A stretch of DNA of 64,000 nucleotides from Oceanisphaera avium (lineage in GTDB: Bacteria; Pseudomonadota; Gammaproteobacteria; Enterobacterales; Aeromonadaceae): assembly GCF_002157875.1 (NCBI RefSeq), contig NZ_CP021376.1:2312501-2376500 (forward strand), given 5' to 3'. This document shows, in pieces, positions 23,434 to 33,110 of this stretch. A program made the translations under genes and the position numbers. Within the stretch, counting starts at the first letter, position 1. Each line of letters opens with the position of its first letter. The notes under the pieces are model-generated. The model worked only from the letters and a program-made list of their open reading frames with translations, was not told the origin of the DNA and did not search any database.

Positions 23434-24363
23434 CTATTTATCTAGTGCAGCCCTAAAGGTACGATATTGAGTTTGTGCTTGACTGGCAGTACATAGGCTG
23501 ATCCTTAGCTGCTGCCCAGGCGGACACTGTGCTAATCGCGCACAGGCCAGCGGAGTTAAGCTGCCTAAGCGCGGGTAGCCACCAATGGTTTGGCGATCAT
23601 TAAGCAAAATAATAGGTTGACCATTAGGTGGTACCTGTACGGCGCCCAGCGTTAACCCTTCTGAGATTAAGTTTTCAATAGAGCAGTGCAAAATAGGGCC
23701 CTGTAAGCGCACGCCCATGCGATCGGAGTTAGGATCCACTCGCCAGGGTTGGTTAATCACATGCAATAAGCTTTGATTATCAAAAAAGCGAAACTGAGCG
23801 CCAGGAATGAGCTCTAAGACAGGAGGGCGGCGATAATCGGGCAGGGCGGCCTTGGGCAGCTCTCGGATGGGCAAAGATTGTGCGTTCTTTGTAAAGGCTA
23901 AGCGCTGAAGGGGTGCAAGCGGGCTGCCATCCCCGTGGTGGCCACCTAATTGCTCACGACGCACCGTCGCCACGCTGTTGAGTATGGGCGGCGCTTTAAA
24001 GCCGCCTGCAATAGCAAGGTAACTGCGCAGCCCTTGTCGCGCCATGCCGAGTACCAACTCTTGCCCTACTTGCATCTGAAAGGCGCGATTATTAGCTAAC
24101 GGCTCACCGTCCAGCCTTGCCTGCATATCGGCGCCGCATAACGCTAAATAACAAGTTTGCTCGGCTATGACAGTAAGCCCGCCTAAGGTCACCTCTAAAG
24201 CAGGGCTGCCCCAAGCATTGGCAAGCAACCAGTTTGCCCAGCCCCACGCTTGTAGGTCCACAGGCCCCCCTTGAGTAATACCTAAGTGGCGTACGCCAAA
24301 ACGCCCCGCATCTTGTAGGGTGGTTAAGGGGCCGGCCTTTATCACTGTTAAGTAACCTGTCAT
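23434..24363 (-). CDS. pxpC: 5-oxoprolinase subunit PxpC
   Basis: 309 aa, of the biotin-dependent-carboxyltransferase-like family (formerly YbgK). The opening (VIKAGPLTTLQDAGRFGVRH) and SDRMGVRLQGP are characteristic. With PxpA and PxpB it cleaves 5-oxoproline to glutamate using ATP, removing a damage product of glutamine and glutathione. Its start overlaps the pxpB stop by four bases. Confidence 0.93.
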   Translation of the reverse strand: MTGYLTVIKAGPLTTLQDAGRFGVRHLGITQGGPVDLQAWGWANWLLANAWGSPALEVTLGGLTVIAEQTCYLALCGADMQARLDGEPLANNRAFQMQVGQELVLGMARQGLRSYLAIAGGFKAPPILNSVATVRREQLGGHHGDGSPLAPLQRLAFTKNAQSLPIRELPKAALPDYRRPPVLELIPGAQFRFFDNQSLLHVINQPWRVDPNSDRMGVRLQGPILHCSIENLISEGLTLGAVQVPPNGQPIILLNDRQTIGGYPRLGSLTPLACARLAQCPPGQQLRISLCTASQAQTQYRTFRAALDK

Positions 24364-25094
24364 AACGGCGCCTTTGCTAGCGGCGTAGTATCTCCGCCTA
24401 AGCGTACAAACTGCGCTTGGTCAATCGGTACAAAACGCACTCGATCGCCTGCCTGTAATAGGCTTAAAGAGGCGCTTGCTAAATTAAATAATGGCGTGGG
24501 ACAACGACCTAAAATATTCCAGCCACCTGGAGTGGCGGTTGGGTAAATAGCCGTTTGGCGCCCCGCAATAGCTAAGCTTCCTTGAGGAACTTGCGCTCTA
24601 GGCTGAGTTAAGCGCGCTAGCGCTAACGGCTCGGGTAGCGAGCCCATAAAGGCAAAACCAGGCGCAAAGCCTAGCGCAAAAACGCAATAAGTCGGTGCAC
24701 TGTGTAAGTCAATTAGGGCGGGCACGCTTAAGCCGGTGTGCGCGCTTAAACGTGCTAATTCAGGGCCTACGCTTAAGTGATACCAAATTGGCAGCTCAAT
24801 AACGGCGCGTGATTTAAGCTCTTTTGCTAAGGGGAGCGTGAGCTCACTTACTATGTGTTCTAATAATTGGCGCGCTTTACCATGATCTAGCAATAGTGCA
24901 TCAAATTGCACTAATACCGTGGTATAGGAGGGCACTATATCGACTAAGTACGGCCCAAATTGATGCTGAACATCCTCTACCAAGGAGGAAATCCAAGGCA
25001 TATTGCGCTCATCTAGGGTATCAAAGAGGCGTACTAGCCACGCCTCCATGCCCGCGTTTTCAAGGCGCGGCATAGGCGTTAGTAATAGCTTCAT
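24360..25094 (-). CDS. pxpB: 5-oxoprolinase subunit PxpB
   Basis: 244 aa, formerly YbgJ/KipI-like. The segment [17 protein letters not shown] and the following [17 protein letters not shown] with [11 protein letters not shown] are the family hallmarks. It acts with PxpC in the ATP-dependent ring-opening of 5-oxoproline. It overlaps pxpA and pxpC by four bases on each side, a tightly coupled operon. Confidence 0.93.
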   Translation of the reverse strand: MKLLLTPMPRLENAGMEAWLVRLFDTLDERNMPWISSLVEDVQHQFGPYLVDIVPSYTTVLVQFDALLLDHGKARQLLEHIVSELTLPLAKELKSRAVIELPIWYHLSVGPELARLSAHTGLSVPALIDLHSAPTYCVFALGFAPGFAFMGSLPEPLALARLTQPRAQVPQGSLAIAGRQTAIYPTATPGGWNILGRCPTPLFNLASASLSLLQAGDRVRFVPIDQAQFVRLGGDTTPLAKAPL

Positions 25095-25837
25095 CCTAAG
25101 TTGTCCAGTAACTGGCGAATAGCCGCCACCGCCTTAATAGACTCTGGGTTGTCGCCGTGTACGCACAAAGTATCTGCCTGCAGCAATAAGGCACTGCCCT
25201 CTAAGGTCATTAATGGCTCGCCTAAAGCCAAGCGTCTTGCTTGCTCAATAATTTGGGTGGGCGCTGTTAATACTGCCCCAGGGCATTGGCGCGATACTAA
25301 ATTACCGTTGTCGTGATAGGCACGATCGGCAAAGGCTTCAAACCACAGCTGCAGTCCAAAGGGCTGCGCTAATTCACGTGCCTCTTGATTATTAGCTTTG
25401 GCCATCAGCATTAGTGGTAAATGATGATCAAAGTGCGCGATCGCCTGCATGACGGCTACCAACTTTTCGGGTTCGCGCATCATATCGTTATACAGGGCGC
25501 CGTGGGGCTTGACGTAGCTTAACTCGGTGCCTTGAGCGCGACACAAACCAGCCAGTGCGCCTAACTGATACAGCACCATGTTTTCTATCTCAGCAGGCGT
25601 GCAGGCCAGTGAGCGGCGGCCAAAGCCTACCAGATCGGGATAAGCCGGATGAGCCCCAATCTTTACATTATGTTGGTGCGCTAACTGTAAGGTGGTGCGC
25701 ATGTTAGTGGGGTCGGAGGCATGAAAACCGCAAGCGATATTGGCTAAGTCGAGATAAGGCATCAGCGCGCCATCTTGGCCTAGCTGCCAATGTCCAAAAC
25801 TCTCCCCTACATCGGCATTCAGCCATAACCTTGCCAT
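25091..25837 (-). CDS. pxpA: 5-oxoprolinase subunit PxpA (LamB/YcsF family)
   Basis: About 248 aa. The start at 25837 gives [15 protein letters not shown], which matches the family N-terminus, and has AGGAG nine bases upstream. An upstream in-frame extension to 26011 adds 58 residues unlike the family and is rejected. Motifs [28 protein letters not shown] and [10 protein letters not shown] are intact. It leads the pxpABC operon and is divergent from the TerC-type gene. Gene order is pxpA-pxpB-pxpC. Confidence 0.93.
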   Translation of the reverse strand: MARLWLNADVGESFGHWQLGQDGALMPYLDLANIACGFHASDPTNMRTTLQLAHQHNVKIGAHPAYPDLVGFGRRSLACTPAEIENMVLYQLGALAGLCRAQGTELSYVKPHGALYNDMMREPEKLVAVMQAIAHFDHHLPLMLMAKANNQEARELAQPFGLQLWFEAFADRAYHDNGNLVSRQCPGAVLTAPTQIIEQARRLALGEPLMTLEGSALLLQADTLCVHGDNPESIKAVAAIRQLLDNLG

Positions 25838-25988
25838 GCACCTTACTCCTTTCACTGTATCTAGCATCAATCTTACCCTGCATTTAGGCCTGATACAGTA
25901 GCCGCGGCGTTTATAAGACAGGGTACTTAAACAGAAGAGGGACCTAAAAAGGTTAAAAGGTAAACAAATAACCTTGCCAGTGGCGTTT

Positions 25989-26017
25989 TTGAGCTTATGA
26001 TATGCTTTCATTTTAAT
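25989..26017 (+). promoter_or_regulatory. Predicted promoter of the TerC-family gene
   Basis: TTGAGC (25989) and TTTAAT (26012) are spaced 17 bp. It would give a transcript beginning near 26024 with a leader of about 200 nt. Confidence 0.45.
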
Positions 26018-26023
26018 TAAGAG

Positions 26024-26224
26024 GTCCGGCTAAACCCGGTATGGCCTATGGATGGCTCGCGAAGTTGCTTGCATCGTAATGATTTAACCCTTTCTGTTCT
26101 CTTGCCGCTGTCTGGGGCAGGCGCCACTTTTTTTATCCCCTCCCACTCCTTTAATGCCGCTATGAGTGTCAGCTCAATTACGCGATTAATGAATGGCTTT
26201 GCCTTAAGCGACTAAGAGGTCAAT
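26024..26224 (+). promoter_or_regulatory. Structured 5' leader with internal terminator, candidate riboswitch/attenuator
   Basis: This ~200-nt leader starts with short self-complementary stretches (CCGG..CCGG; GCC..GGC). It then holds a GC-rich hairpin at about 26104-26125 followed by seven T (26128-26134), well before the coding start. This layout suggests a regulated premature terminator. TerC-family genes are often under the Mn2+ yybP-ykoY riboswitch, but its GGGGAGTA signature is not visible here, so the ligand class is unknown. Confidence 0.4.
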
Positions 26225-27766
26225 ATGGAATTTTTAACGGATCCTTCGTTGTGGGCGGGCTTACTGACCCTGGTATTACTAGAAATTGTCTTAGGTATCG
26301 ACAACTTAGTATTTATTGCCATTTTAGTGAAAAAATTGCCTGCGCCTCAGCGTGACAAAGCGCGAATAATTGGCTTGTCGTTGGCGCTGGTGATGCGCTT
26401 AGGATTATTGAGCGTAGTGTCTTGGTTGGTTACCCTCACCAGCCCTTTAATCACTTGGTATAACTTTAGCTTTTCTGGTCGAGATTTAATCTTGCTGGCT
26501 GGGGGTGTTTTCTTACTCTTTAAAGCCACAACCGAATTGCACGAGCGCTTAGAAGATACGAGTCATGAAGCCACTCAAAGCGGAGTGTATGCCGGCTTTG
26601 GCGTGGTGATAGCGCAAATTTTAGTGTTAGATGCGGTATTTTCACTGGACTCAATTATTACTGCTGTGGGCATGGTTGATAGCCTAGGCGTGATGATGAC
26701 GGCCGTTATCTTAGCCATGATAGTGATGTTATTGGCCTCAAAAGCACTCACCGATTTTGTAAATGCGCACCCTACCGTCGTCGTGCTGTGTTTAAGCTTT
26801 TTGTTGATGATAGGCTTTAGCTTAGTGGCAGAAGCGTTTGGTTATCATATCCCTAAAGGCTATTTATACGCGGCTATTGGCTTTTCGGTATTAATTGAGT
26901 TTTTTAACCAGTGGGCTAAGCGCAACTCTACTAAAGCTCAAGCGCGCTTGCCGCTACGAGAGCGCACCACTACGGCTATTTTTAAACTCATGGGCGGACA
27001 ATCGGCTGCGGATGCGGAGCAAGACGTTGAGCCCAACCCAGAGCAGGAGCTGGGCTTTGCTGAAGAAGAACGTAATATGATCAGCGGCGTGTTATCGCTA
27101 GCGGAGCGCTCTACGCGCACCGTAATGACGCCGCGTTCTGATATTGCGTGGTTAGATATTGCTGATACTCGCGAACAAATTATTGAGCAGTTAATGGCGT
27201 CATCTCATAGCCAATTTCCGGTATGCGATGCAGAGCTAGATAATTTATTGGGTGTGGTGCGCGCCAAAGATCTGATGGCGGGCTTAAAAGAGGGTAAAAA
27301 GTTAGCCGAGCTGGCGCAAGGTCATCACTCTATCATAGTGCCTGATAGTATTAGTGTGATCCGGCTGTTGAATTTGCTACGCGAAGCCCGAGGTAATTTA
27401 ATACTGGTCAACGATGAGTTTGGGACCATACAAGGCTTAGTGACTCCCCATGATGTCCTAGAAGCCATAGTGGGCGAGATGCTTGATGAAGATGAGGACC
27501 CTGAAGTGGTGGTTGTAGCGGATGCTTGGCTGGTAAAGGGCAGCACCGACTTACATTATCTGGAGCAAGTGTTATCGCGCCGTGGACTCGTGGATCCCGA
27601 AGAAGAGTATGCCACTCTGGCCGGCATGCTGTTAGCCTGGAGTGGGCAGCTGCCGACAGAGGGAGCCATCTTTGAACATGAAGACTTACGCTTTGAAGTG
27701 GTAGAGCTGGATGAGTTTCGTATCGCCCAAGTACGTATCTCTTCGTTGCTCGATACGCCAAGCTAA
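26225..27766 (+). CDS. TerC-family membrane protein with CBS and CorC/HlyC domains (YoaE/YegH-like)
   Basis: 513 aa. Residues 1-~235 are a TerC integral-membrane domain with the paired acidic motifs [13 protein letters not shown] (~20-32) and [15 protein letters not shown] (~137-151). Residues ~285-410 hold two CBS-like repeats (from [14 protein letters not shown]). The last ~80 residues are the transporter-associated CorC_HlyC domain. Related TerC proteins export metal ions, notably Mn2+, or load secreted metalloenzymes; the substrate of this subtype is not established. Start ATG has AGAGGT upstream. Confidence 0.88.
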   Translation: MEFLTDPSLWAGLLTLVLLEIVLGIDNLVFIAILVKKLPAPQRDKARIIGLSLALVMRLGLLSVVSWLVTLTSPLITWYNFSFSGRDLILLAGGVFLLFKATTELHERLEDTSHEATQSGVYAGFGVVIAQILVLDAVFSLDSIITAVGMVDSLGVMMTAVILAMIVMLLASKALTDFVNAHPTVVVLCLSFLLMIGFSLVAEAFGYHIPKGYLYAAIGFSVLIEFFNQWAKRNSTKAQARLPLRERTTTAIFKLMGGQSAADAEQDVEPNPEQELGFAEEERNMISGVLSLAERSTRTVMTPRSDIAWLDIADTREQIIEQLMASSHSQFPVCDAELDNLLGVVRAKDLMAGLKEGKKLAELAQGHHSIIVPDSISVIRLLNLLREARGNLILVNDEFGTIQGLVTPHDVLEAIVGEMLDEDEDPEVVVVADAWLVKGSTDLHYLEQVLSRRGLVDPEEEYATLAGMLLAWSGQLPTEGAIFEHEDLRFEVVELDEFRIAQVRISSLLDTPS

Positions 27767-27789
27767 GCTGTTGCGTCACTAGTGCTTGC

Positions 27790-27818
27790 AAAACGGCGTC
27801 TTTCGGCGCCGTTGTTTA
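27790..27818 (+). terminator. Probable terminator of the TerC-family gene
   Basis: AACGGCG / CGCCGTT hairpin followed by a weak T-rich tract (GTTGTTTA), 24 bp after the stop. Confidence 0.5.
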
Positions 27819-27840
27819 TCACCTAAGTTTGATTGATTTT

Positions 27841-27862
27841 TCCCTAATCCCTAATCCCTAAT
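27841..27862. repeat. Three perfect TCCCTAA heptamer repeats
   Basis: The 7-bp unit TCCCTAA occurs three times head-to-tail, ending on the stop codon of the convergent glutathione peroxidase gene. It resembles the intergenic simple repeats of some marine gammaproteobacteria. Function unknown. Confidence 0.8.
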
Positions 27863-28401
27863 TATAATACCGCCTCAATCGCGGCCTGTAATTTAGGATC
27901 GTCTGGCTTAGTTAAGCTTGAAAAAACTGCCGTCACTGCGCCGTTTTTATTAAGCACATATTTATAAAAATTCCAGCGCGGTGCCTTGCCACTTTGACGA
28001 GCAATTTCTTTAAAAATAGGGTGCGCGTCTTTGCCGCGCACCGCTATGGGTTGGCTCATATCAAAGGTGACCCCAAAGTTAACAAAGCAGACTTCTGCCG
28101 CTTTCGCCTCATCTTTGGCTTCTTGGCGAAAATCATTTGAAGGAAAACCTACCACCTTTAAACCTTGATCTTTATAGGTTTGATGTAGCGCTTCTAAGCC
28201 TTCAAATTGACCGGTAAAGCCACAAAAACTAGCAGTATTAATGATTAACATCGGTTGGCCAGCAAAAGGGCGCAGATCCAGTGTGTCGCTAGAATGCAGC
28301 CTAGGTAATTGATGGTCATACAATGTTGAAGTATTAGGGCTAGCTGCTAGCAGGGGCGGGCAAAGTAATAATGCGCACAGTCCAGTTACTAATTTTTTCA
28401 T
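27862..28401 (-). CDS. Secreted glutathione peroxidase family protein
   Basis: 179 aa. Start at 28401 gives a signal peptide (MKKLVTGLCALLLCPPLLAA) and has GAGGAAA upstream; a longer frame to 28446 lacks this. The GPx fold is clear. The peroxidatic Cys60 lies in NTASFCGFTGQFEGL, the catalytic Gln in FRQE and the Trp/Asn in RWNFYKYVL. The enzyme is the Cys type, probably thioredoxin- or glutathione-linked, reducing peroxides in the periplasm. Most bacterial homologues (BtuE) are cytoplasmic, so the signal peptide is worth noting. Confidence 0.87.
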   Translation of the reverse strand: MKKLVTGLCALLLCPPLLAASPNTSTLYDHQLPRLHSSDTLDLRPFAGQPMLIINTASFCGFTGQFEGLEALHQTYKDQGLKVVGFPSNDFRQEAKDEAKAAEVCFVNFGVTFDMSQPIAVRGKDAHPIFKEIARQSGKAPRWNFYKYVLNKNGAVTAVFSSLTKPDDPKLQAAIEAVL

Positions 28402-28505
28402 GGCACTTTCCTCATGGGCATAACAAAGACTTAAAGCTATCGCCATCCTTTAGGTTCGTTAAGTAGTAGACCCAGTGTCAGTCATTTTGCTTGCACTAAG
28501 CTTGC

Positions 28506-29471
28506 CTACCACCAACGTCGCGCTTTAAGCCATAATGCTAATGCCCCGCCTAAGCTGCCCAAAATGGCACAAAAAGTCCAAAATGCATGCGGGTTCTCTG
28601 CGCCTGGAATGCCGGCAAGATTAACGCCTAATAAGCCGGTTAAAAAAGTAGCGGGTAAAAATAATAACGCCAAGATAGAGATTTGATAAGCGCGTTTATT
28701 AGTAGCAGCACTCATCATATTATTAATTTCATCGGCCAAAATGGCACTGCGCGCCACGCCTGTATCCAAGTCATCCAGCCAGCGGTGTAACCGCTCGGCA
28801 ATATCGAGCAGGCGGCGTCGGTCGTCCTCTGCCAGCCAGCTGATTTTTTCACTGGCTAGACGCGCTACCAGATCACGTTGTGGTGAAAGGTAGCGGCGAA
28901 TTAAAATTAATTGCTTACGAATCCGACTAAGTTGGCCACTGGCAGGCAACTGACCTTCTAGCACTGTTTCTTCGAGCGCTAAAATATCATCGTGTAACGA
29001 ATCGACAAACTCACCGGCGCGATCTGTTAGCGTGTCACACATTTCTACCAGCCAATCTGCAGTGGTGAGTGGGCCGGCTTGCTCTTGCAGTTGTTGATAG
29101 AGGTCTTGTTCAGAGAGTAAGGGGCGTTGGCGGCTGCTAATAATCAGCTTGGCATTAATAAAAATGCGCAGCGCCACCATTTCTTCAGGGCGGTTAACTT
29201 CATTATGATTAATGCCTCTTAAGACTAAGAGCAGGTTATCGCCATAACGTAATAGTTTAGGGCGATTACTTTGTCCTACTAGCGTCTCTTTAGCCGCTTC
29301 ATTTAATAACGAGGTGTGTAAGAGCCAATGTTTGGCCGCTACTTGGCCATAATCTAAATGCAGCCAAGTGGCTTTAGCCTCCGTTAAAGCTGAGCCTGGC
29401 GCGAGGGCTTGCATGCCGCCAGTGCCGTTAAGTTGTAGGCTATAAATACAGCGCGCCGGCACGTGTTCCAT
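28506..29471 (-). CDS. zntB: Zinc transporter ZntB (CorA family)
   Basis: 321 aa. A long cytoplasmic N-terminal domain (~1-260) rich in helices is followed by two C-terminal membrane spans. The signature GVNLAGIPG (~281-289) replaces CorA's GMNF and is typical of ZntB. Zn2+ transport is inferred from the family. Translation starts at MEHVPARCIYSL. It is divergent from the Atm1-type exporter gene. Confidence 0.9.
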   Translation of the reverse strand: MEHVPARCIYSLQLNGTGGMQALAPGSALTEAKATWLHLDYGQVAAKHWLLHTSLLNEAAKETLVGQSNRPKLLRYGDNLLLVLRGINHNEVNRPEEMVALRIFINAKLIISSRQRPLLSEQDLYQQLQEQAGPLTTADWLVEMCDTLTDRAGEFVDSLHDDILALEETVLEGQLPASGQLSRIRKQLILIRRYLSPQRDLVARLASEKISWLAEDDRRRLLDIAERLHRWLDDLDTGVARSAILADEINNMMSAATNKRAYQISILALLFLPATFLTGLLGVNLAGIPGAENPHAFWTFCAILGSLGGALALWLKARRWW

Positions 29472-29580
29472 ACGATAGCACTCCTAGAGCGTTAATAAAT
29501 AAAGAGGAGTTGTTACATGCCCTCACTACAAACAAGCAGGTATGATAGCGCCATTCCCGTTTTTTATAGCTAGGTGATGC

Positions 29581-31374
29581 ATGCGCCGCAGTTCTTTTAA
29601 TCCCGATACCCCTGATGAGCGTTTTAATAAGCAAACATTGCGCACTCTGCTGCCTTATTTACTTGAGTATCGCGTGCGGATTTTTTTAGCACTGTTGTGC
29701 TTAATCGCGGCCAAGGTCGCCAGTGTAGGCTTACCTTTTATTCTTAAGTATATAGTCGATGCCTTGGATAAAGGCGGCGAGGGCAATGCTCAAGTGCTCA
29801 TTCTACCGCTTGGCTTATTACTGGCTTATGGCGTGGTGCGCTTTGCCAATGTCTTATTAGGAGAAGTGCGCGATGCGTTATTTGGGCGGGTAACCGAGCG
29901 TGCTATGCGCCGTATTGGTTTAACGGTGTTTAAACATCTGCACCGCCTAGAGTTAGACTTTCATCTTAATCGCAATACCGGTGGCTTATCTCGCGACGTT
30001 GAACGCGGCGTGTCGGGGGTCAGTTTTTTACTGCGCTTTATGGTGTTTAATATAGTGCCGACCCTCTTTGAAATTGCCATGGTCATTGGGGTGTTATTAG
30101 CTAACTATTCAATTTGGTTTGCCTTAGTAACCTTTATTGCGGTGGTGTGTTATATCGCGTGGTCGGTGATTGCCACCGATTGGCGAACCGAATATGTACG
30201 TGCCGCTAATTTGGCTGACTCGCAAAGTAATACCCGCGCCGTAGACAGCCTACTTAATTTTGAAACTGTTAAATATTTTACTAATGAAGCCTATGAAGCG
30301 AAGCGCTACGATCAAGACCTAGCACAGTGGGAGATAGCACGGCGTAATAATCGCCTAAGCTTATTTGCGCTTAATGGCGGGCAAGCGCTAATTATTGCCG
30401 TGGCCATGACCACTATGATGATATTAGCAGGCCAAAATGTGGTGGCTGGGACCATGACGCTGGGTGATTTTGTACTGATTAATGCCTTTATGATGCAGCT
30501 TTTTTTACCGCTTAATTTTTTAGGCTTTGTGTATCGAGAAATGAAAGGCTCTATGGCTAATGTGGAGCGTATGTTTGCCTTATTGCGCCGTAAGCCGTTA
30601 ATTAATGATGCGCCGGTCCATAAAGACTTGCGCATCAGCCAAGGGGCCATTGAATTTAATAAAGTACACTTTAGTTATACTCCTGAGCGGGAAATCTTAA
30701 AAGACGTTAGCTTTTGGGTGCGTCCTCAACAAAAAGTAGCGGTAGTGGGCGCCAGTGGCTCCGGTAAGTCGACCTTAGTTAAGTTATTATTTCGCTTTTA
30801 TGATGTAGATGCGGGTGCCATTTCAATCGATGGCCAAGATATTCGCCATGTCACCCAAGCGTCATTGCGCCAAGCAATAGGCATAGTGCCCCAAGATACG
30901 GTGCTATTTAATGCCTCTATTTTTGACAATATTCACTATGGCCGTATTGAAGCCAGTACTGAGGAAGTGTTAGCCGCTATTCGCATGGCGCATTTAAGTG
31001 ACTTTATTGCCCGCCTACCCGAGGGCGCTAATACCTTAGTGGGGGAGCGTGGTCTTAAATTAAGCGGCGGTGAAAAACAACGAGTGGCGATTGCGCGCAC
31101 TATTTTAAAACGCCCCGCTATTTTGGTATTTGATGAAGCGACTTCTTCGCTAGATAGCCGCTCTGAGCAAAGTATCTTACAAGCCATTAGCGAAGTGTCG
31201 CGTGGGCAAACCAGCCTAGTGATAGCCCATCGCTTATCCACCATAGTGGATGCGGATCATATTTTAGTCATGGATCAAGGGCGTATAGTGGAGCAAGGAA
31301 ACCATCAGCAGTTATTAGCGCAACAAGGGCGCTATGCCAAGCTTTGGCACATTCAGCGCCAATCTCAAACGTAA
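29581..31374 (+). CDS. ABC exporter of the Atm1/HMT1 (ABCB7) type, fused permease-ATPase
   Basis: 597 aa. Residues ~20-320 are a six-helix exporter domain. Residues ~350-597 are the ATPase with Walker A GASGSGKST, signature LSGGEKQRVAIART and Walker B LVFDEATSSLD. The segment LDFHLNRNTGGLSRDVERGVSG is characteristic of the Atm1 heavy-metal/glutathione-conjugate exporter branch. Bacterial Atm1 proteins export glutathione-metal or glutathione polysulfide species. It is located beside zntB, so a metal-handling role is plausible. Confidence 0.9.
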   Translation: MRRSSFNPDTPDERFNKQTLRTLLPYLLEYRVRIFLALLCLIAAKVASVGLPFILKYIVDALDKGGEGNAQVLILPLGLLLAYGVVRFANVLLGEVRDALFGRVTERAMRRIGLTVFKHLHRLELDFHLNRNTGGLSRDVERGVSGVSFLLRFMVFNIVPTLFEIAMVIGVLLANYSIWFALVTFIAVVCYIAWSVIATDWRTEYVRAANLADSQSNTRAVDSLLNFETVKYFTNEAYEAKRYDQDLAQWEIARRNNRLSLFALNGGQALIIAVAMTTMMILAGQNVVAGTMTLGDFVLINAFMMQLFLPLNFLGFVYREMKGSMANVERMFALLRRKPLINDAPVHKDLRISQGAIEFNKVHFSYTPEREILKDVSFWVRPQQKVAVVGASGSGKSTLVKLLFRFYDVDAGAISIDGQDIRHVTQASLRQAIGIVPQDTVLFNASIFDNIHYGRIEASTEEVLAAIRMAHLSDFIARLPEGANTLVGERGLKLSGGEKQRVAIARTILKRPAILVFDEATSSLDSRSEQSILQAISEVSRGQTSLVIAHRLSTIVDADHILVMDQGRIVEQGNHQQLLAQQGRYAKLWHIQRQSQT

Positions 31375-31440
31375 ATTTTTTAATCAGTATCCCCTCAACC
31401 GTTACCTAGGTAGCAAACCCTATAATAGTAAGGAGTCAGT

Positions 31441-31938
31441 ATGATAGTGCGTCTTTCTAAAACGCTAATGGTCGCAGCAATAGGTCTATTTGCCTTTTTA
31501 GTTGCCTTTGGCAATATCACCGATTACGGCAGTAACTTTGCTTTTGTACACCATGTGTTTTTGATGGACACGATTTTCCCTGAAGCCAGTATTAAATACC
31601 GCGCCATTGAAACCGAGTGGGTTCATCATCTCGGCTACGTGTTTATTATCCTCTTAGAAAGCCTCACTAGTTTATTGTGTTTGGCGGGCGCTTGGCAGTT
31701 GTGGAGTAACCGGGATCAAGCGGCGCGCATTTATAATCGTAGTAAACGCCTAGCGGTGATCGGCCTAACCTTAGGCTTTTTAACTTGGCAGGTGGGCTTT
31801 ATGTCGGTAGGCGGAGAGTGGTTTGGAATGTGGATGTCTTCTCAGTGGAATGGCGTACCCGATGCCTTTCGCTTTTTTATTACTATCTTGGGCGTGCTTA
31901 TTTACTTAGTGCAAACGGATGATGAGCTAGACGCTTAA
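31441..31938 (+). CDS. DUF2165 family small membrane protein
   Basis: 165 aa with four predicted membrane spans (about 8-26, 62-84, 100-122, 140-158) and conserved NITDYGSNFAFVHHVFLMDT. The family has no known function. Preceded by AAGGAG. It is 66 bp downstream of the Atm1-type gene, so co-transcription is possible. Confidence 0.85.
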   Translation: MIVRLSKTLMVAAIGLFAFLVAFGNITDYGSNFAFVHHVFLMDTIFPEASIKYRAIETEWVHHLGYVFIILLESLTSLLCLAGAWQLWSNRDQAARIYNRSKRLAVIGLTLGFLTWQVGFMSVGGEWFGMWMSSQWNGVPDAFRFFITILGVLIYLVQTDDELDA

Positions 31939-31975
31939 CCTCGGCTCTTTTTACTTCATGACTAGGCTTATTGTT

Positions 31976-32401
31976 ATGAAAAAAAACTGGCTAGCGCTGC
32001 TAGTGATTCTGGGAGTGATGTTTGGCTCTCAGGCGGCTGTTAGCCGTTCTCATGAGTGGGGGGCAACGCACACCAACACTCAGTTCTCCCACTATAATAA
32101 AACGCATCATAAACAACAAATTACGGGTAGCGGACAAGTAATAAAGTTATTAGCCGATGATAATAAAGGCAGTCGTCATCAGCGCTTTATTTTGCGCCTC
32201 GCCCAAGGACAAACCCTATTAGTAGCGCACAACATTGACTTAGCTCCTTATTTAACTGAGCTGCGCCTAGGTGATACGGTCGCATTTTGTGGTGAATATA
32301 TTTGGAATAAAAAAGGTGGTGTTTTGCATTGGACCCACCATGATCCACAGGCACGCCGAGCAGGTGGCTGGCTCAAGCATCAAGGTCGCATCTATCACTG
32401 A
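31976..32401 (+). CDS. DUF3465 family secreted protein
   Basis: 141 aa from the ATG at 31976, which opens a signal peptide (MKKNWLALLVILGVMFGSQAAVS). The upstream in-frame ATG at 31958 adds six residues before it and is less likely. The mature part has HQRFILRLAQGQTLLVAHNIDLAP and a C-terminal HWTHHDPQARRAGGWLKHQGRIYH, the DUF3465 hallmark. Probably periplasmic, OB-fold-like. Function unknown. Confidence 0.85.
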   Translation: MKKNWLALLVILGVMFGSQAAVSRSHEWGATHTNTQFSHYNKTHHKQQITGSGQVIKLLADDNKGSRHQRFILRLAQGQTLLVAHNIDLAPYLTELRLGDTVAFCGEYIWNKKGGVLHWTHHDPQARRAGGWLKHQGRIYH

Positions 32402-32432
32402 TGCGTTATAAAAAATTAATGAGAGTTATGTT

Positions 32433-32978
32433 ATGCCAGACCTCGATTATCAGCAGGCGACCGAAAACTGGGTGAAACAGGTTATTATGAAGTTTAACCT
32501 GTGCCCGTTTGCTCGTCGTGAAGTAGAGCGCGCCAGTATTCGCTATGCGCTAGTAGAAGAGACTAAAGTCAAAGCGGTAGTAAAAGCGGTGCTAGCCGAG
32601 TGTGCGTTACTTGATACTCAACCCGAGATTGAAACAACATTAGTTATTTTGCCGCGCGGCTTTGAAGGTTTTTATGACTATTTAGACTTAGTGGATAAGG
32701 CGCAAGCCATGCTTGAAGCTCAGGGATATGAAGGACATTATCAGTTGGCCAGTTTTCATCCCGATTACTGCTTTGATGGTGAAGCACAAGAGGATGCCGC
32801 CAACTTTACTAACCGCTCACCGTACCCTACGTTACATTTAATTCGCGAAGCCAGTATGGTGCAGGTATTGGCTGATTATCCTAATCCCCATGCTATTCCT
32901 GAGCGCAATATCGCCTTTGCACGACGCAAAGGTAGCGAGTTTTTTGCTGCACTCTTGGCTAACTGTACCAAGTCTTAG
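32433..32978 (+). CDS. DUF1415 family protein
   Basis: 181 aa cytoplasmic protein. The opening (ATENWVKQVIMKFNLCPFARRE) and YQLASFHPDYCFDGE, with NFTNRSPYPTLHLIRE, define the family. Conserved His, Cys and Asp residues suggest a metal or catalytic site, but no activity is known. Third gene of a compact run after DUF2165 and DUF3465 genes. Confidence 0.87.
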   Translation: MPDLDYQQATENWVKQVIMKFNLCPFARREVERASIRYALVEETKVKAVVKAVLAECALLDTQPEIETTLVILPRGFEGFYDYLDLVDKAQAMLEAQGYEGHYQLASFHPDYCFDGEAQEDAANFTNRSPYPTLHLIREASMVQVLADYPNPHAIPERNIAFARRKGSEFFAALLANCTKS

Positions 32979-33110
32979 GCTCGCAATGTGGGGGCATTTG
33001 TCTAAAGTGAGGGCTAAGCACAGTACTTTTTAGTCACTATGGGCGGCGACTGGTTGTTGTGGGCAGGCGCTGTTGGTTTATTTTCATGTTAGTAACTGCA
33101 AAGGAATATT

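Noticed and set aside
25838..26011. N-terminal extension of pxpA
   Set aside because: The extra 58 residues do not resemble the family, and the internal ATG at 25837 has a good ribosome site.
26024..26224. Standard yybP-ykoY Mn2+ riboswitch
   Set aside because: The core GGGGAGTA signature was not found, so only an unassigned structured leader is reported.
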